Source: Austropuccinia psidii
Lineage: Eukaryota > Basidiomycota > Pucciniomycetes > Pucciniales > Sphaerophragmiaceae
Direction of reading: 5' to 3'
Assembly: GCA_023105745.1 (NCBI GenBank)
Contig: JALGQZ010000001.1
Span: 49,475,662 to 49,539,661, forward strand
Length of the DNA: 64,000 nt
Positions 23,712 to 35,567 of the stretch are shown here, in pieces. Made by a program: the position numbers and the translations under genes. Positions within the stretch are counted from its first letter, which is position 1. Each line of letters starts with the position of its first letter. The notes beneath the pieces were generated by a model. It saw only the letters and a program-made list of their open reading frames with translations. It made no database searches and was not told the DNA's origin.

Positions 23712-25923
23712 TGACCCATCACTGGGGATCTTGGGGAAAACAAGAGTGGCCTGGAACTCAGGAATGAAGAAATGACCTGGAGGGGTCCAAAAAAATAAAG
23801 GAAATAAATAAGGGGATATTTCTTTAAGAGGAAAGGAAGGCAATACAAGATATGCCAAAATAAGAAGGAAGCCAAAGGCCAAAGATAATGAGAGAAAGCC
23901 AATGTCCAAAGAGACAACCAAATTAAACCTCATCTCATTGTTTCAACCTGCCAGAAAGAACAATGGAATTAGTAAAGTATATGACCACCAATATCCACTG
24001 AAAGGTTTAGAAAAATGTGCAAATGACTTACTTAAGACTATCAGTATTTACTTCAAGGATGGAAAAGAAAATAAGTAAAAATATAAATCCAATATATTAA
24101 TTAACTGGGGACAAATCCCCCAGGGGTGAAAAGGTGGCCAGTGTATGTGAAACACTGAAAGACTGATCTTTGAAGGGGAGTCATCCAACTATATTGACTG
24201 AATTGCATCAATAAAGATCTGGCCATCTTTAAATTTAAACTGTGTGTCTTGAATTCCCAAAGTGGAATATGCATTGTCCCAAAAGGGCCAATGCTGTGAA
24301 CCTTGGGGTATATTTTACATACCCAAATAGGCCACAATTATCTTAAAAATAAATTCCAAACTATGCATAATCCATAATTCATGCATATATCCAAAATTCA
24401 TAATTTTTGATTTTAGAAAAGATGAATAAATTGTTATTGAGTAAGTAAATCCATGGATTTAAGGCCAGAGTTGGATTATACACAAAAATTCACCTCCGGT
24501 AGCTCCATAAAGTGAATAAGCTCAAATCAACTCTTGAGGTGGTAATATGGAAAATACTTCAATGCCACATAAAATATCCGTGAAAAGTTTTGTTTTGTTC
24601 AATTTCCGGCCAAAATAATGGGAATGTGAGAAATCCCAAGTTACATATACACTAAGAATAGTGTTATGCATCTTTTGGGAATTTAATATTATGGTATTCT
24701 TAAATGCACTTTGGGTACACCCATAGTGGATATCTCACTTTAAGCTCAAAATTCTGTTTTGGACATAAAAAATAGGCAAGGGGGACAAAAGACATCAAAG
24801 AAAGCTAGGGTACCCAACTTCTGAGGCCTCTGAGGCGTGGACAGCTCCAAAGCTTGGATCCATGGCTGATCTTTGCCAAATTAGTAAGCTAAAGCCTTTT
24901 TGGAACTTGGTTACTATGTTACAACTTCAGTAAATCATAAGAAAATAGCAAATAACCTGCTATTTTGACATGCCAAGGAGGTAAAGAACAACTTAAACTC
25001 CTGTAACCATGTCAATTCTTAATGACTTACCATGGAAAAACACCCAAAAAGTAATTAAAGACCTTTCTGGACTAGTATCCATTGATTTACCTCATAGCAA
25101 CCAGCCATATACTGCTATTTGCAATTCTACGTAGAATTGAGGTAAAAACTTCAAAAATTCATTAAAATTACAAGTCTTAATGAATGTTTCTGAAACTTTC
25201 AGGACAAATTATTCACTTTCTAATTCATATAAAAACCCAAAATAATTAGACTTCTACATGTAAAATGAAAAGTTTTACCTACATTCCATTTTTGATGATT
25301 CCACATGAAACACAGAACCTTTAAAAATTTACAGAACATACATTCTTTGATGAAATTTCCAATAAAATTGATAAATTTGAAAAATCAATGATTATTTTTG
25401 AATAAACTAAGATTTAAAGTGGTTACTCCTTTTATTCTTAACCATAAATGGGATGGTAGTCACGTAAAAGCTTCAATTAAGTAATTATGATAATCTTACG
25501 TGACAACAGATGATGCAATCAATAATCCAAAAAAGGTTTATTGTTTTCTCAATCACTTGTCTTTCAGTTTGCTCCATGGCATGCCTCTGTGAGCTGTCTT
25601 AGACTTAATAGAGGCCTCCTCTTGCCTTTTTTCCACATCATCACATTATTATATTATACCTTTATTACCAAACAAGTAATTATTAGTTAAAACAATTTTT
25701 TAAGTGTTTTATTCTTTCAAAAATCTATCAGAAAGACGTGAAATCATAGAAATCAACTATATTGTGTTGCAATACTGTTATAAATCAATCTTCATCCATT
25801 AAATCCACAATTCCATGTCAAAGTTCTCTACTATTATCTTCTAAAAGGTTCATTGGATTAATAGTCAGTAATTTATCTCAATTCTTAAAGTTTTTCTCTA
25901 GTAATAGTTTTCTTCAAGAATTA

Positions 25924-27354
25924 TGTCAGCCTGTGACTCAAAACCAGAGCACAAGCATGACAGCCAAAATACCATAAACCAATGGTATAGCCAAAATACC
26001 ACCAAAACATGGAGCTGAGCCAAATTAGCTCAAAAGGTATCAAAAGAAAGAGGAAAATCACCTCTTCCTGAAAATATAAGTCCCATCACCATAGGACAAG
26101 AAATAACAAAGTTATTCCTGCTCAAAGTTAGTGCTGAGCGTAAACCTTAATTTTCACCTCTCATCTAAAATCTAGAAGGAGAGACTTAACCCCATCAAAT
26201 GGGTACTCAAAATGAAGCTCTAAGCCAGGGCTATCCAATGGTACCAGCCAAACTGAGCTAGCACCAGTATTACTTGAGTTATGGTCAAATTCAGACCAAA
26301 TAAGGGTGAACAAAACATTCACCTCTCATCTAACTTTTACAGTTTTAGTGTGAGATACCTGAAGTGGGGTCTTTATGGAAAGAGCACAATCAGGGATATC
26401 TGATGGTGCCATCCATTTCCTCATAACTCAACTACAACAGAAGTTATTGGCCAAACAAGCTTAATACAGCTTTTGACCAGACCACGCCAATGTACAAAAA
26501 TACTTGTACATGGGATAACTTTGTCATATTTAATGATAACCATGTCAAGTTGGGTACCATTGTGTAGAGCTCATACAGAGCTATACAAGGAACCAACTTT
26601 GAGCTTGATATCTCAAAAACTGACAGAGTTATGACCATTTTAAGGTCAAAATCCCACCTGCTGTCAGATACAGCCTTACCATGGGATAATATCCCATAAC
26701 CATGAATATGAGGTGTCAAATAGACAAAGAAGCATGTTTTTACTTCAATACCTCATATGTCAGTCAGTACTGGGGTCCCATACAGTTTCTGTACAGCATT
26801 CTACGCGTCATACACGTCAGAATCAGGCTGTGAGGTCCCCAGATGAAAATTTTCACCCTGTATTGGTGAAAGCTGCCCAGATGTGGTTTCAAAACCACAT
26901 CTGAGCCCAATACAGGGTATAAAGGCTGTTTGCAAACCACAAGCCTGTCATAGAGAGTGAAAAATCTTCACTTCCTCTACGTGGAAAGGTCTAACAGCCT
27001 TTCCACCCCAATTTCAGGATAAAAGGAGGGCTTTTCACAGCCAAAATCCTCTCCTCATCCTGCTCTTGAATAACTTACGTAGTAAACTGTCAAAAACAGT
27101 TTTACTCTTGGTTAAATAATCAGGTATAATTATAATCTTTAATTATTGTAGACTTTATTATTGTAATCCAACAGATAAAGCCTGCACCCAGGGTTCTCAA
27201 TAGCGCTCACCACCACTATTTCTCAATAGTAGAACCCTTTTATCTTATTATAAACCTTTATAAATCTTTTTTTAAATCATTTTCTGTCGTGTCACATACA
27301 CAGCTAAAGTTGTAATTAGCCTAGTTATACCTTTATCATAGTATCATTCTGACA
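25924..27354 (+). mobile_element. Solo LTR, family E, inner layer of a triple nest
   Basis: Starts TGTCAGCCTGTG and ends ATTCTGACA, with a perfect target duplication AATTA (25919-25923 and 27355-27359). This copy defines the E family ends, which then fit the LTRs of elements 4 and 5. It carries a double inverted repeat next to a TATA box (26856-26923). Confidence 0.85.
26856..26923 (+). promoter_or_regulatory. Nested inverted repeats abutting TATAAA in LTR E
   Basis: Outer arms CCCTGTATTGG (26856-26866) and CCAATACAGGG (26907-26917) enclose inner arms CAGATGTGGTTT (26878-26889) and AAACCACATCTG (26892-26903); TATAAA follows at 26918-26923. Both arm pairs are kept in the other E copy (about 50619-50694), where the TATA has decayed. 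Likely a promoter element or binding site of the LTR. Confidence 0.55.
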
Positions 27355-29404
27355 AATTATCTTTAAAGTTATTCTTGTAAAATATAATTATATATTAAAA
27401 TAATTTTTTTATTTTAATAAAAGAAGTTTTTATTATTTAATTCTTATTGTAATTTATTCCTGTAGACAGTTAGTGCTTACTGTTATATTTCATAAGAACA
27501 GTCATAGTACTGTTGATTGATAGTAATATTATCAAACGTTTCATAGACACACCTTACAAATTACATACAGGTTCCCTGGAAACATCCTGTACAGAACAGT
27601 GCAATTGTCCAAGGAGTTCTTCTTGATGTGTAAACGCCCTTGAAATAACCCCTTGAAGAATCCTGAAGTGAAATAAAAACACCTGGAAATCCAGGGAAAT
27701 GGGGGTCCTTGAATAACCTTCTGGTTACCACCATAAATTATAAACTTAAGGGGTGGAGTCCACCTTTGAAATTGGTGGTGAATTTGAGGACTTGGTTTGG
27801 AATGGAATAATTGAGTCCAGCAAAAATTTCCATTGAATTTATGAGGAAAAATGGTGCATAATGGTATATAAGACCATACATGTACCACTCCTGGTTCTCA
27901 CAGATTTGGGTGCATTTGAGTTGGGCCAGGGGTTTCCCTGATCCTGAGGGGGCACCCCCTGATTAAAGGTGGCTGATGTCCTCTGATGATTTCCAGAGGC
28001 CATGGCTTGGGCCTTTAGTCCTCGGGCCAATTTGGGTATCTTGGGCCCTTGTGCCAATTTGAGGTTCTTGTGGCTTTTGGCCATTTTGAATCTCTTGAAG
28101 TTTTGGCCAAAGACAGCCTCAGGTGGGGCTGCTGACCTATCCCCTTGTCTCCTTTTGGCCCCATTGGAATTGGGCCGAAAGGGGCCTAATTCGTACCACA
28201 GCCGACAGTATGAAGACCATAGAAGCTTTAGGGGGCCTAAATGGCCCAATTATGTCATTTAGGGCTCAAAGCCCTTGAGGGGCCAGAGGCCTCTGGAAGG
28301 ATAAATGACCCCCACACCCCCAGAAATAAGGTATTGGCCTGGGGAGTGGTGGGATTTAGAATGGAGTTCTGTGACCATGAATTGCCATGAACAGCAGATA
28401 ATGCCAAAAGGCCATTTCCTGACATGAGGGATCATATGACTTAAGACTGAGGATATGGCCAAGTTGGCCATATGTTGATGGAGGCTTGAGTTTCCGTAAA
28501 CACCAATTGAGAGGGTTGTTTTCACAGGGTTGTGATATGACACTCATAAAAGTAAGTAATGAGAAAATGGACTATTTTTGATAAAAATTTGTATTTAGAT
28601 TTGATCTTATTAATTGAGCTGATGAAGAATTTCAGGAATATTAATTTTTTTAATTAATATGCCATATATTGGTAGATGTGGCTTCAAAATATATCTTATT
28701 AAAAGTATTATTAAAGTTCAATTTATCCACTTTTTAAATGCAAAATTGAAAATAACTAGGTCCCAAGTATTGATGACCTCATTCAAAAGATAAAAAGATT
28801 CAGAAATATCTATCATGTAATTTCTAGTGGAGATTTGAAATTATAAGTCTTTATTGATGAAATTATCTTAATCCTGAGGAATGCATGATTCAATTCATTA
28901 TTCTCAAATTTCTGATAAAAAATGAGCTGTATTTATTTTATTAATAATTCAGAATAAAATATTTAATAGAAAGGGTGTTCACATATATTTATTGATACTT
29001 GAGCTCAGTTCAATATCTTGAAAGGTAATAAAGATCAAGTAACCATTTAGTAATTCTATATGAAAGCTTACAATCAGGCATAATCTGGCTATATTTTGTA
29101 ATATTAAAAATAAATTTTGAGCTCAGATCCCTTAGCTACATAGCCTTTTTATCTTTATTCTGATTTAGCATGTAATATTTATGTGAAAATTGTGTATCAA
29201 TGTGGTAATCACTGTGTTAAATTTCCTTTCCTTATTGAAATTCAAGTTTTCAAAATTGGCTGTTAACTCCTGGATCATGATTCTATCAACAGGACACATC
29301 ATTCTTCAGCCAAAGAATTATCTAAAACAGTAATTAAAGAAAATAATTATTTAACTAATGGTAATATACTTTGAATGAAACGGTATGATTCCTTTTTTTC
29401 ACCG

Positions 29405-30195
29405 TTTTTTATATGATAAATATAAAATTAATTATGGTATAATCCTATTCTTCCTTTAGTATCAATAGGAGGTAATAATTCCTTATTTTGTTTCTGAGAA
29501 TATGTTTAGCTGAAGTTTAAGCTATGCTCCCTTATTGTTTTTGAATAAATCTCTAAAGGAAAGGAACTATAAAAAATAAAAATATATTACAATAGAATAA
29601 ATATGCAAATATGTGATAAATTCAAAGCTCATATGGAATTTGACTGTTTTTGTAATCAATTTCTCCATAGAATTTGCAGGTTCAGAGTTGAAAGGTGAAT
29701 AATGCGCACTGAGGAACTCGAACCCTCATGGTTGACATTCATGCTTTATGCTCTTTCCCAATTGAGCTATGTGCTCATTTCAGATTTACTGCAAGTGAAG
29801 AAACCATTCCTGACTTTGAATATGTATTAGCTCTGCCTAATCATGGTTCAGAAGGTGTTCAAGAATTATGAAGAGCTGCTATAACATTCTTCAACAATTT
29901 TCATATAGTAAATGTAAAATACCCAATGAGATAATCCTATTTCTCCTTTAGTATGGGCTGGAGTTAATGATTCCTTATTTTGTTTCTGAAACTATATTTA
30001 GCTGAAGTTTAAGCCATTTTCCTTTATTATTTTGAATATATCTTGAAAAGAAAGGAAATATGCTTCATCAAAATATGTGACAATAAAATAAATATGCCAA
30101 TATTTGACAAAGTCAAAACTTATACAAAATTTGGCTGTTTTTGTAATCAATTTTTCTATAGAATTTTTGGGTTTAGAGTTGAAAGGAAGATTGAT
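29405..30195 (+). repeat. Diverged tandem duplication within copy 1
   Basis: Two related units, about 29405-29695 and 29913-30195, share TAATCCTATT, CCTTATTTTGTTTCTG, TTTAGCTGAAGTTTAAGC, AATCAATTT.TC.ATAGAATTT and AGAGTTGAAAGG. The paralogous segment has one unit (about 43085-43370). The tRNA-like sequence at 29704-29776 lies between the units. Confidence 0.65.
29704..29776 (-). pseudogene. tRNA-like pseudogene
   Basis: On the minus strand: a D stem GCTC/GAGC with an AATTGG loop, and a T arm GAGGG-TTCGAGT-TCCTC. The acceptor pairs at only five of seven positions and no anticodon stem can be drawn, so no amino acid can be assigned. Either a decayed tRNA or a tRNA-derived fragment. Confidence 0.45.
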
Positions 30196-31406
30196 TAATC
30201 TATATCTGAGAAAAGTAACTATGAAGGTAACTAATAAGCATAGAAACTATTTGTGAATATTCAAGTTTCAGGAGTAGAAAAATATTTATGGTGTTGACCA
30301 GAAATTAAATTCTGTTTTTGATAGCAGAGAGAACTAATAAATGGATAATTTCTCAATCATAAATTGCAGAATTCTTTTCCTACGAACCAAATGCATGAGA
30401 TTTTATGGTAGCTTAATAGTTTCTACTTATATACAAATTTGAACATAAATTAAAATAACATTAATCTAGAAATTGATTGGCTTCTTAATTTAGTATCAAT
30501 TCATTAAAAGGTTCCCACCACATAATTGTTATATTTTGTAAATCAAAATAACGCTGTGATAGAAATCTTGGTTTATTTTCAAAGTAATTTGGAGTAATCA
30601 ACCTCAACAGGCTTCTGTGATTTTTGTTCTAATAATATGACTGAATCAATTGCTCGAAAGCTTTGATATTTTGGTATTTATTACAGAAGAAAATTGTCTC
30701 ATCTTTCATTCAATATTACGTCTACTAATATAGAAATGAATAATCATTTGATAATTTCATTCAATTCTGTAATCATTAAATGAAAACAGCGTATGAGTTC
30801 TCATCAAATTGAAACTATTTTACCTGCACTCATTATTATATAAGTAGTACTGTGTGGAAAAATTAGATAAAAAAAAAATTTAGTCCTCTTTTTTTTCTTA
30901 ATAGTCAGACAGGTTTAATTTGTTGAAAAATATCAAATTATGAGAAAATAGTGAGTACGTTTGGAGCTATATAAACTGTTTTACAACAGAGACACATGAA
31001 AAAACTTACAAAACATTAACACATTACACTGCATACAAATTTCCGTTTATGGAAACCAATGTCATAGATATAATAATGATTGCGATTTTATTTATGAGGT
31101 ATATACTCATTTTCAAATAAGATTGTCCATTTTAATTGAAAATTATTTTTATCAGTAATGTGGGATTGTTAGGTTTCCCTATCTTTGCCCTAACAGAGAA
31201 CTTAGGTTAAGGTGTTATTGAATCCGGCCTTTATGGGTTTGGTGCCCATGATAAGTTACGGAATGATTAGAATATTTTCCTTTAGCTTACTTACAGACAA
31301 ATATACTCGAGGCTGAGACGGTTCTGTCTTTGTGAAAAACCAAGCATCAAAAATGCAAGTGTAAAAAGGGCCTTTATATAGGCTAATTGAGTCCAACTGA
31401 GTATAA

Positions 31407-31517
31407 TCCGAGTTAGTTTAACGGTAGAATAACTGCTTGTGGTGCATCAATGGAAAAACTAAATATCATTGATTGCATGAAAAGCTGATGACGGGGGTTC
31501 AACTCCCTCACTCGGAC
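31407..31517 (+). tRNA. tRNA-His-like gene (GTG) with intron
   Basis: Perfect 7-bp acceptor TCCGAGT/ACTCGGA, D arm around AACGGTAGAA, T arm GGGGG-TTCAACT-CCCTC. The anticodon loop TTGTGG.. puts GTG at 34-36 (31439-31441). About 38 extra bases after the anticodon, with a self-complementary GCATCAATG/CATTGATTGC, would be an intron. The anticodon stem pairs poorly (ACTGC against GCTGA) and base 73 is C, so it may be a pseudogene. A TTTT lies just downstream. Confidence 0.5.
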
Positions 31518-31618
31518 TTATTTTATTTGAGACACCTTTTTGGTGACAGTCAAAACTTTCATCCAAAATTTTCAGAGACTCAGTGAGCTGAATTTTGAAT
31601 GAAATTCGAAAGAAAAAA

Positions 31619-31729
31619 GTCCGAGTGAGGGAGTCGAACCCCCATCATCAGCTTTTAATGCAATCAATGATATTTAGTTTTTCCATTGTTGCGCCACAAG
31701 CAGTTATTCTACCGTTGAACTAACTCTGA
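31619..31729 (-). tRNA. tRNA-His-like gene (GTG) with intron, inverted copy
   Basis: Inverted twin of the gene at 31407. T arm GGGGG-TTCGACT-CCCTC and loop TTGTGGC are better preserved here, but the acceptor has one mismatch (TCAGAGT/ACTCGGA). Same intron sequence with small changes. A run of six T follows the 3' end (31612-31618 on the complement), a good Pol III terminator. Functional state uncertain because of the weak anticodon stem. Confidence 0.5.
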
Positions 31730-31839
31730 TTAATATAGTTTTTTTGTCTCAATTATCCTATATGAAGGCCATTAAAATGCTTAGTTTTTTAATCGCACAA
31801 AACTATCTCAGCCTCAAATATTTTCTCTTGAACTAATTA

Positions 31840-34068
31840 TGCAAATTAAACCAATCAGGACGGCACTACTTGACCCATTAAGGTGATTCCTCTTCAAGAA
31901 AGGTATATTGAACAGGGAATAATTCACTCTTCCTTTATTAATTAAATATTCAAATCTTAAACTGAAGTTTCGAAATTAAATAAAGGTGGTTGAAGTAGAA
32001 AGTGGCCTATGTATAAATAGTTATTCACAAATGAAACTAAGTTTTTTTTTGAGAAACTTCATTAGAAACACGGTCTTTTTTGGTTAAATTGAAGAAAGGT
32101 TTTCTCATTTTTTGTAGAATTGATCTTTATTTGATAAAATTTTGATCTTTTTGTAAAATAATGATGAATATTGGATAGCTTAATAATAATTACCCAGAAT
32201 TTTATTCCCTTCACATATGAATGGTAAAGTCAAAATATTTCGGTGAGTGTTTCTTATTTAATGACTATTGTTGATGAATATTTGAAATCCAATCACTGCT
32301 AAATGAAAATAAAAAATTAAATCACGATAAAACATTTCCGCTTCATCTTCTCAGTGCTCAACTACGTATACATATCTAGCAAAAATCATTAAGCTAGAAA
32401 AAACCATGTATTAACAGAATGTACTTAAGAGACAAATGCAAAGGCGAAATTCTTCAAGAAGCGCAATTCTGATATATGTAGGATTGAATTTTGTGAGAAA
32501 GCTCAATTCATAGCTTTCAAATATTATTTCATGGATTCCAAATCAATAATGGGAGCGCTAAAACCGTCATCCCCTTACCCATCTCGGAAGATTGATTAAT
32601 TGTCCAAACCTTTTCTTAAAGTAAAGAATTTAAAAGAAATGAATTTTGAACTCTAGCAAAGATATACGTTTATTACCAAAATGAATTCCTCTAGGAAGAA
32701 ATATATAATTTTTAGGAAAACTTCCAACATTGATATACAATTATTCAGAATGGATTCAACCTAAGGTAAAGAGCTTGAAATATGATTCTTCAAGTACTTC
32801 TCATATTTTAATGTTGAAGAAATTCCTTGTCAAAAATACAGAGTTATTTATTTTAACCTATTTTAAGAAGACTTTAGCTTCACTTTGAATATATGTGTGT
32901 TTCATAAATATCAAATATCTTTGAATATGATACCTTTAATTCTTTGAAATTGTACCAAGATTTATGATATAAAATGGTATTTGATACTCTGAGAATGGGG
33001 CCTTGTTTTAAAGTTCATTTTCCCACCAAAACAATATGATGGAGTGTCCTAGAATTGTAAACTAGAATATAATAAGAGATAAGACGAGACAAATTAAAAA
33101 TACTTTTTAATCTCTACACCTGACACCAAATTCTCTTATTTTTTTAAAAATCTTCCATTATTAAGTATTTTTCAGTTAGAAATCTTACAGTAGCGAGGGA
33201 AAGAGCACAATGAAAATAAAAATTAGAGATTTGATGTGGAAGAGGTAAAACTTAGTAATAATTTTATTGAAGAAAATAATGATGGATATAAAGAATATAC
33301 AATGTGAATAAAAGAGTTCTCTTTTTCGATAAAGAAAGCTGACAGTATTTATATTATGAGAAATATATCAAAAAAAAATTACTGGTGTTGTTTCCATTCA
33401 TACAGTTACAATGTTTTTCATTCTTGAGCTGATATGATAAAAAGACTTACATTATAAGAAATTTGACAATGTAATATAAAAACCAATAAAACACGTATTC
33501 AGAGAGGGAAAAATTGATTTTTTATATGTATAAAACTAAAGCCTAGAAATTTAATTTGCAGCTATCCCTACATATCTTTCTGATATTATTTACCTTTGTA
33601 TCCAATAGCTTGGTTTTTCTGAATATATGCAACTATCAAGAGTGAATTTCTACAAAATCATTAGAGGTATGTGAGGATTTCTCTAGTGAGAATATATATA
33701 ATCCAAATTCATAAAGGGGCATAAAGAAATATTGAAATCTCTGGTGAAGAAATAAGCTTAATATTTGCAGAGGCTTCTAATAGAATTACTATAAAACCGG
33801 AGTACTTTGACTTTTCTTATTAGATATTTAATAGAATGCTCAAGAATGGAGAATAAATAAAAATTGCTTAGCTTTATAATTAAATTACTATCCATTAAGA
33901 AATGACCATATATCTTTCAAAAATGATGTATATCATTGTGAGCTATTATTATACTTTGGGAGAGTAAACTTAGCCAGTTATTAAAGAAAAAAATCAAATT
34001 TTGGAGAAAAAATTCAACATTTGTTTTAAAGAACTACTAATTTCCCAATAAGAGGCTTGTGATATATT
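31840..34068. other. No recognisable feature
   Basis: AT-rich sequence without long frames, RNA-like folds or matches to the repeat families seen here. Confidence 0.4.
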
Positions 34069-35567
34069 TTTCACAACCACAGGGAAGAGCCCTCCCAATT
34101 GGTGTTTGAATAAAATGAAAGCCTCCACAAATATACTCCCAATTGGCCATATTATCATTGATAGGAAAATTTGCCTTGTATGGGTTTCAATGGCCTTTGG
34201 GACACAACCACATTCTCTGGCCATTCATGACCCTCAGGCCATATCCTGTTAAATTTGTACCTTTGGCCAATTATTCACCCTCCAAACCCCAGGGCATTTC
34301 CTTGATTTTGGGTTCCAGGGGTCTTTGGCCCCTGGCCCACCCCATTTGATGGGGGGGTCTGGGCTTTTTAGGAACCCTACAGCCTCTACAGCACATGGGA
34401 AATGGGACTAATCAGGCCCCTTTTGGCCTAATTCTAATGAAGCAAAAAGGGGAAAAGGGGGAAGCCCACCTGAGCCAGGAGTTTGGCCCAAATTGGGCCA
34501 AGGACCAAGAAACACAGATTGGAAATAAACACCCATGGCCTCTGGAAACCACAAGAGGCCATTGGCTCAGGTCCAGAAGGGTTTTCCCTCAATTAAAGGG
34601 GAGCCCTCTTCCTCAGTTATGAACCCTGCACATATATGGTATTATATATCATTATGCACCATTTATCCTCAATAATCCAATGGTGATGGCTCCAGGTCCC
34701 CATTATGTCATTTCAAATCAAGGCTCCAGGTCCAACACTCCACTTTGAAGGAAGGTTTCAGTCAGCCAGTTTTGAAATCCATGGTGGACATCAGAAGACC
34801 TTTCAAGGTCACCACTCACCTGGTCCTTCAGATGCTGGTTATTTCATTTCAACAGTATTCCCCCAAGGGAATACTGGCCCAGGATTCTTCAAGGGTAATT
34901 TCAAGAGGTTGTTAATCATTCAAATCAGTTGTAAAGGTATCAAGCACTGCAGCACTTATTCAATAACTCAATTGGTCCATACAGGTGGTATTCAGGCAAC
35001 CTGTATGGCATTCGCCCATTTGGGCCAATTCATATTGGACTGTGGGAATTCAAGACACACAGTTCATTTAACAAGATTGCCAGATCTGTATTGACCAAAA
35101 GCTGTCAATACAGCAGGGTGCTCAATCCTCCAGGAGCAGTCTTCAACCTCATATTTACTGGCCATATTTTCTTCCCTTGGGACCTTTTCCCCAGTTGATT
35201 AATATATTGGATTTATTTTTATTCTTAATATCTTTTTCATTATTGAAAGTAAATACTGATAATCTTAAGTAAGTCATTTTCACCTTTTTCTTCCCCTGTC
35301 AGTGGATATTGGTGGTTCTATCCTTTGCTAATTCCACTGTTCTTTCTGGCAGGTTGAAAGAGTGAATTGAGGATTAATTTGTTTGGCTCTTTGGCCTTTG
35401 GCTTTCTGTTATTATCTTTGCTCTTTGGCTTCCTTCTTATCTTTGGCATATCTTTTATTAGTCCCTTTTTGTCTGGAAGAAATATATTCTTCTTTTATTT
35501 CTGTATTCTTTTGGAGCCCTCCAAATGAGTTCTAGATTCCTGAGTGCCAGGCCACCCTTGTTTTTTT
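34069..35567 (+). mobile_element. LTR family B, 3' end truncated
   Basis: Begins TTTCACAACCACAGGG and runs through the family landmarks (CCCCTTTTGGCC region, TTTTCCCCAGTTGATTAATATA, GGAGCCCTCC..GAGTGCCAGG). The final bases to CTGTGACA are missing and family E sequence follows directly. No target duplication visible. Confidence 0.65.

Larger units (their letters stand above)
24295..27558 (+). mobile_element. Solo LTR, family D, middle layer of a triple nest
   Basis: Starts TGTGAACCTTGG and ends CACACCTTACA, in the opposite orientation to the D LTR of element 1. It lies in the B LTR with AATGC on the left (24290-24294) and AATTA on the right (27559-27563); other B copies read AATGCC here, so the right duplication has mutated. 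Without the E insertion it is about 1.83 kb. Confidence 0.8.
23717..28537 (-). mobile_element. Solo LTR, family B, outer layer of a triple nest
   Basis: Pieces 23717-24294 and 27564-28537 make one reverse B LTR of about 1.55 kb (starts CATCACTGGGG, ends GGGTTGTGATA). The flanks TGACC (23712-23716) and TGACA (28538-28542) are a slightly decayed target duplication, and the paralogous segment at about 42220 keeps the empty site. A solo D LTR is inserted in it. Confidence 0.8.
28543..31729 (+). repeat. Segmental duplication, copy 1 part b
   Basis: Aligns with about 42220-44893 in the same orientation. Shared landmarks include the GGTTCAAAATA-like stretch, CCTTATTTTGTTTCT, GGTGTTGACCAGAAATT, AACGCTGTGATAGAAAT, GACCTGCACT-like sequence, GAGACACATGAAAAAACTTAC, and the inverted tRNA-like pair. 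Copy 1 also holds a tandem duplication and a tRNA-like sequence not seen in copy 2. Confidence 0.7.
31303..31832. repeat. Large imperfect inverted repeat carrying two tRNA-like genes
   Basis: Left arm about 31303-31517 and right arm about 31619-31832 are inverted copies (GAGGCTGAGA, GGCC...ATATAGG.TAATTGAG, tRNA-like gene) around a ~100-bp spacer that has its own short inverted repeat. The copy at 44480-44893 keeps the pair in damaged form. Confidence 0.7.

Noticed and set aside
31303..31832. Palindrome as inverted terminal repeats of a DNA transposon
   Set aside because: No transposase frame or target duplication; the arms are tRNA-like genes with their flanks.
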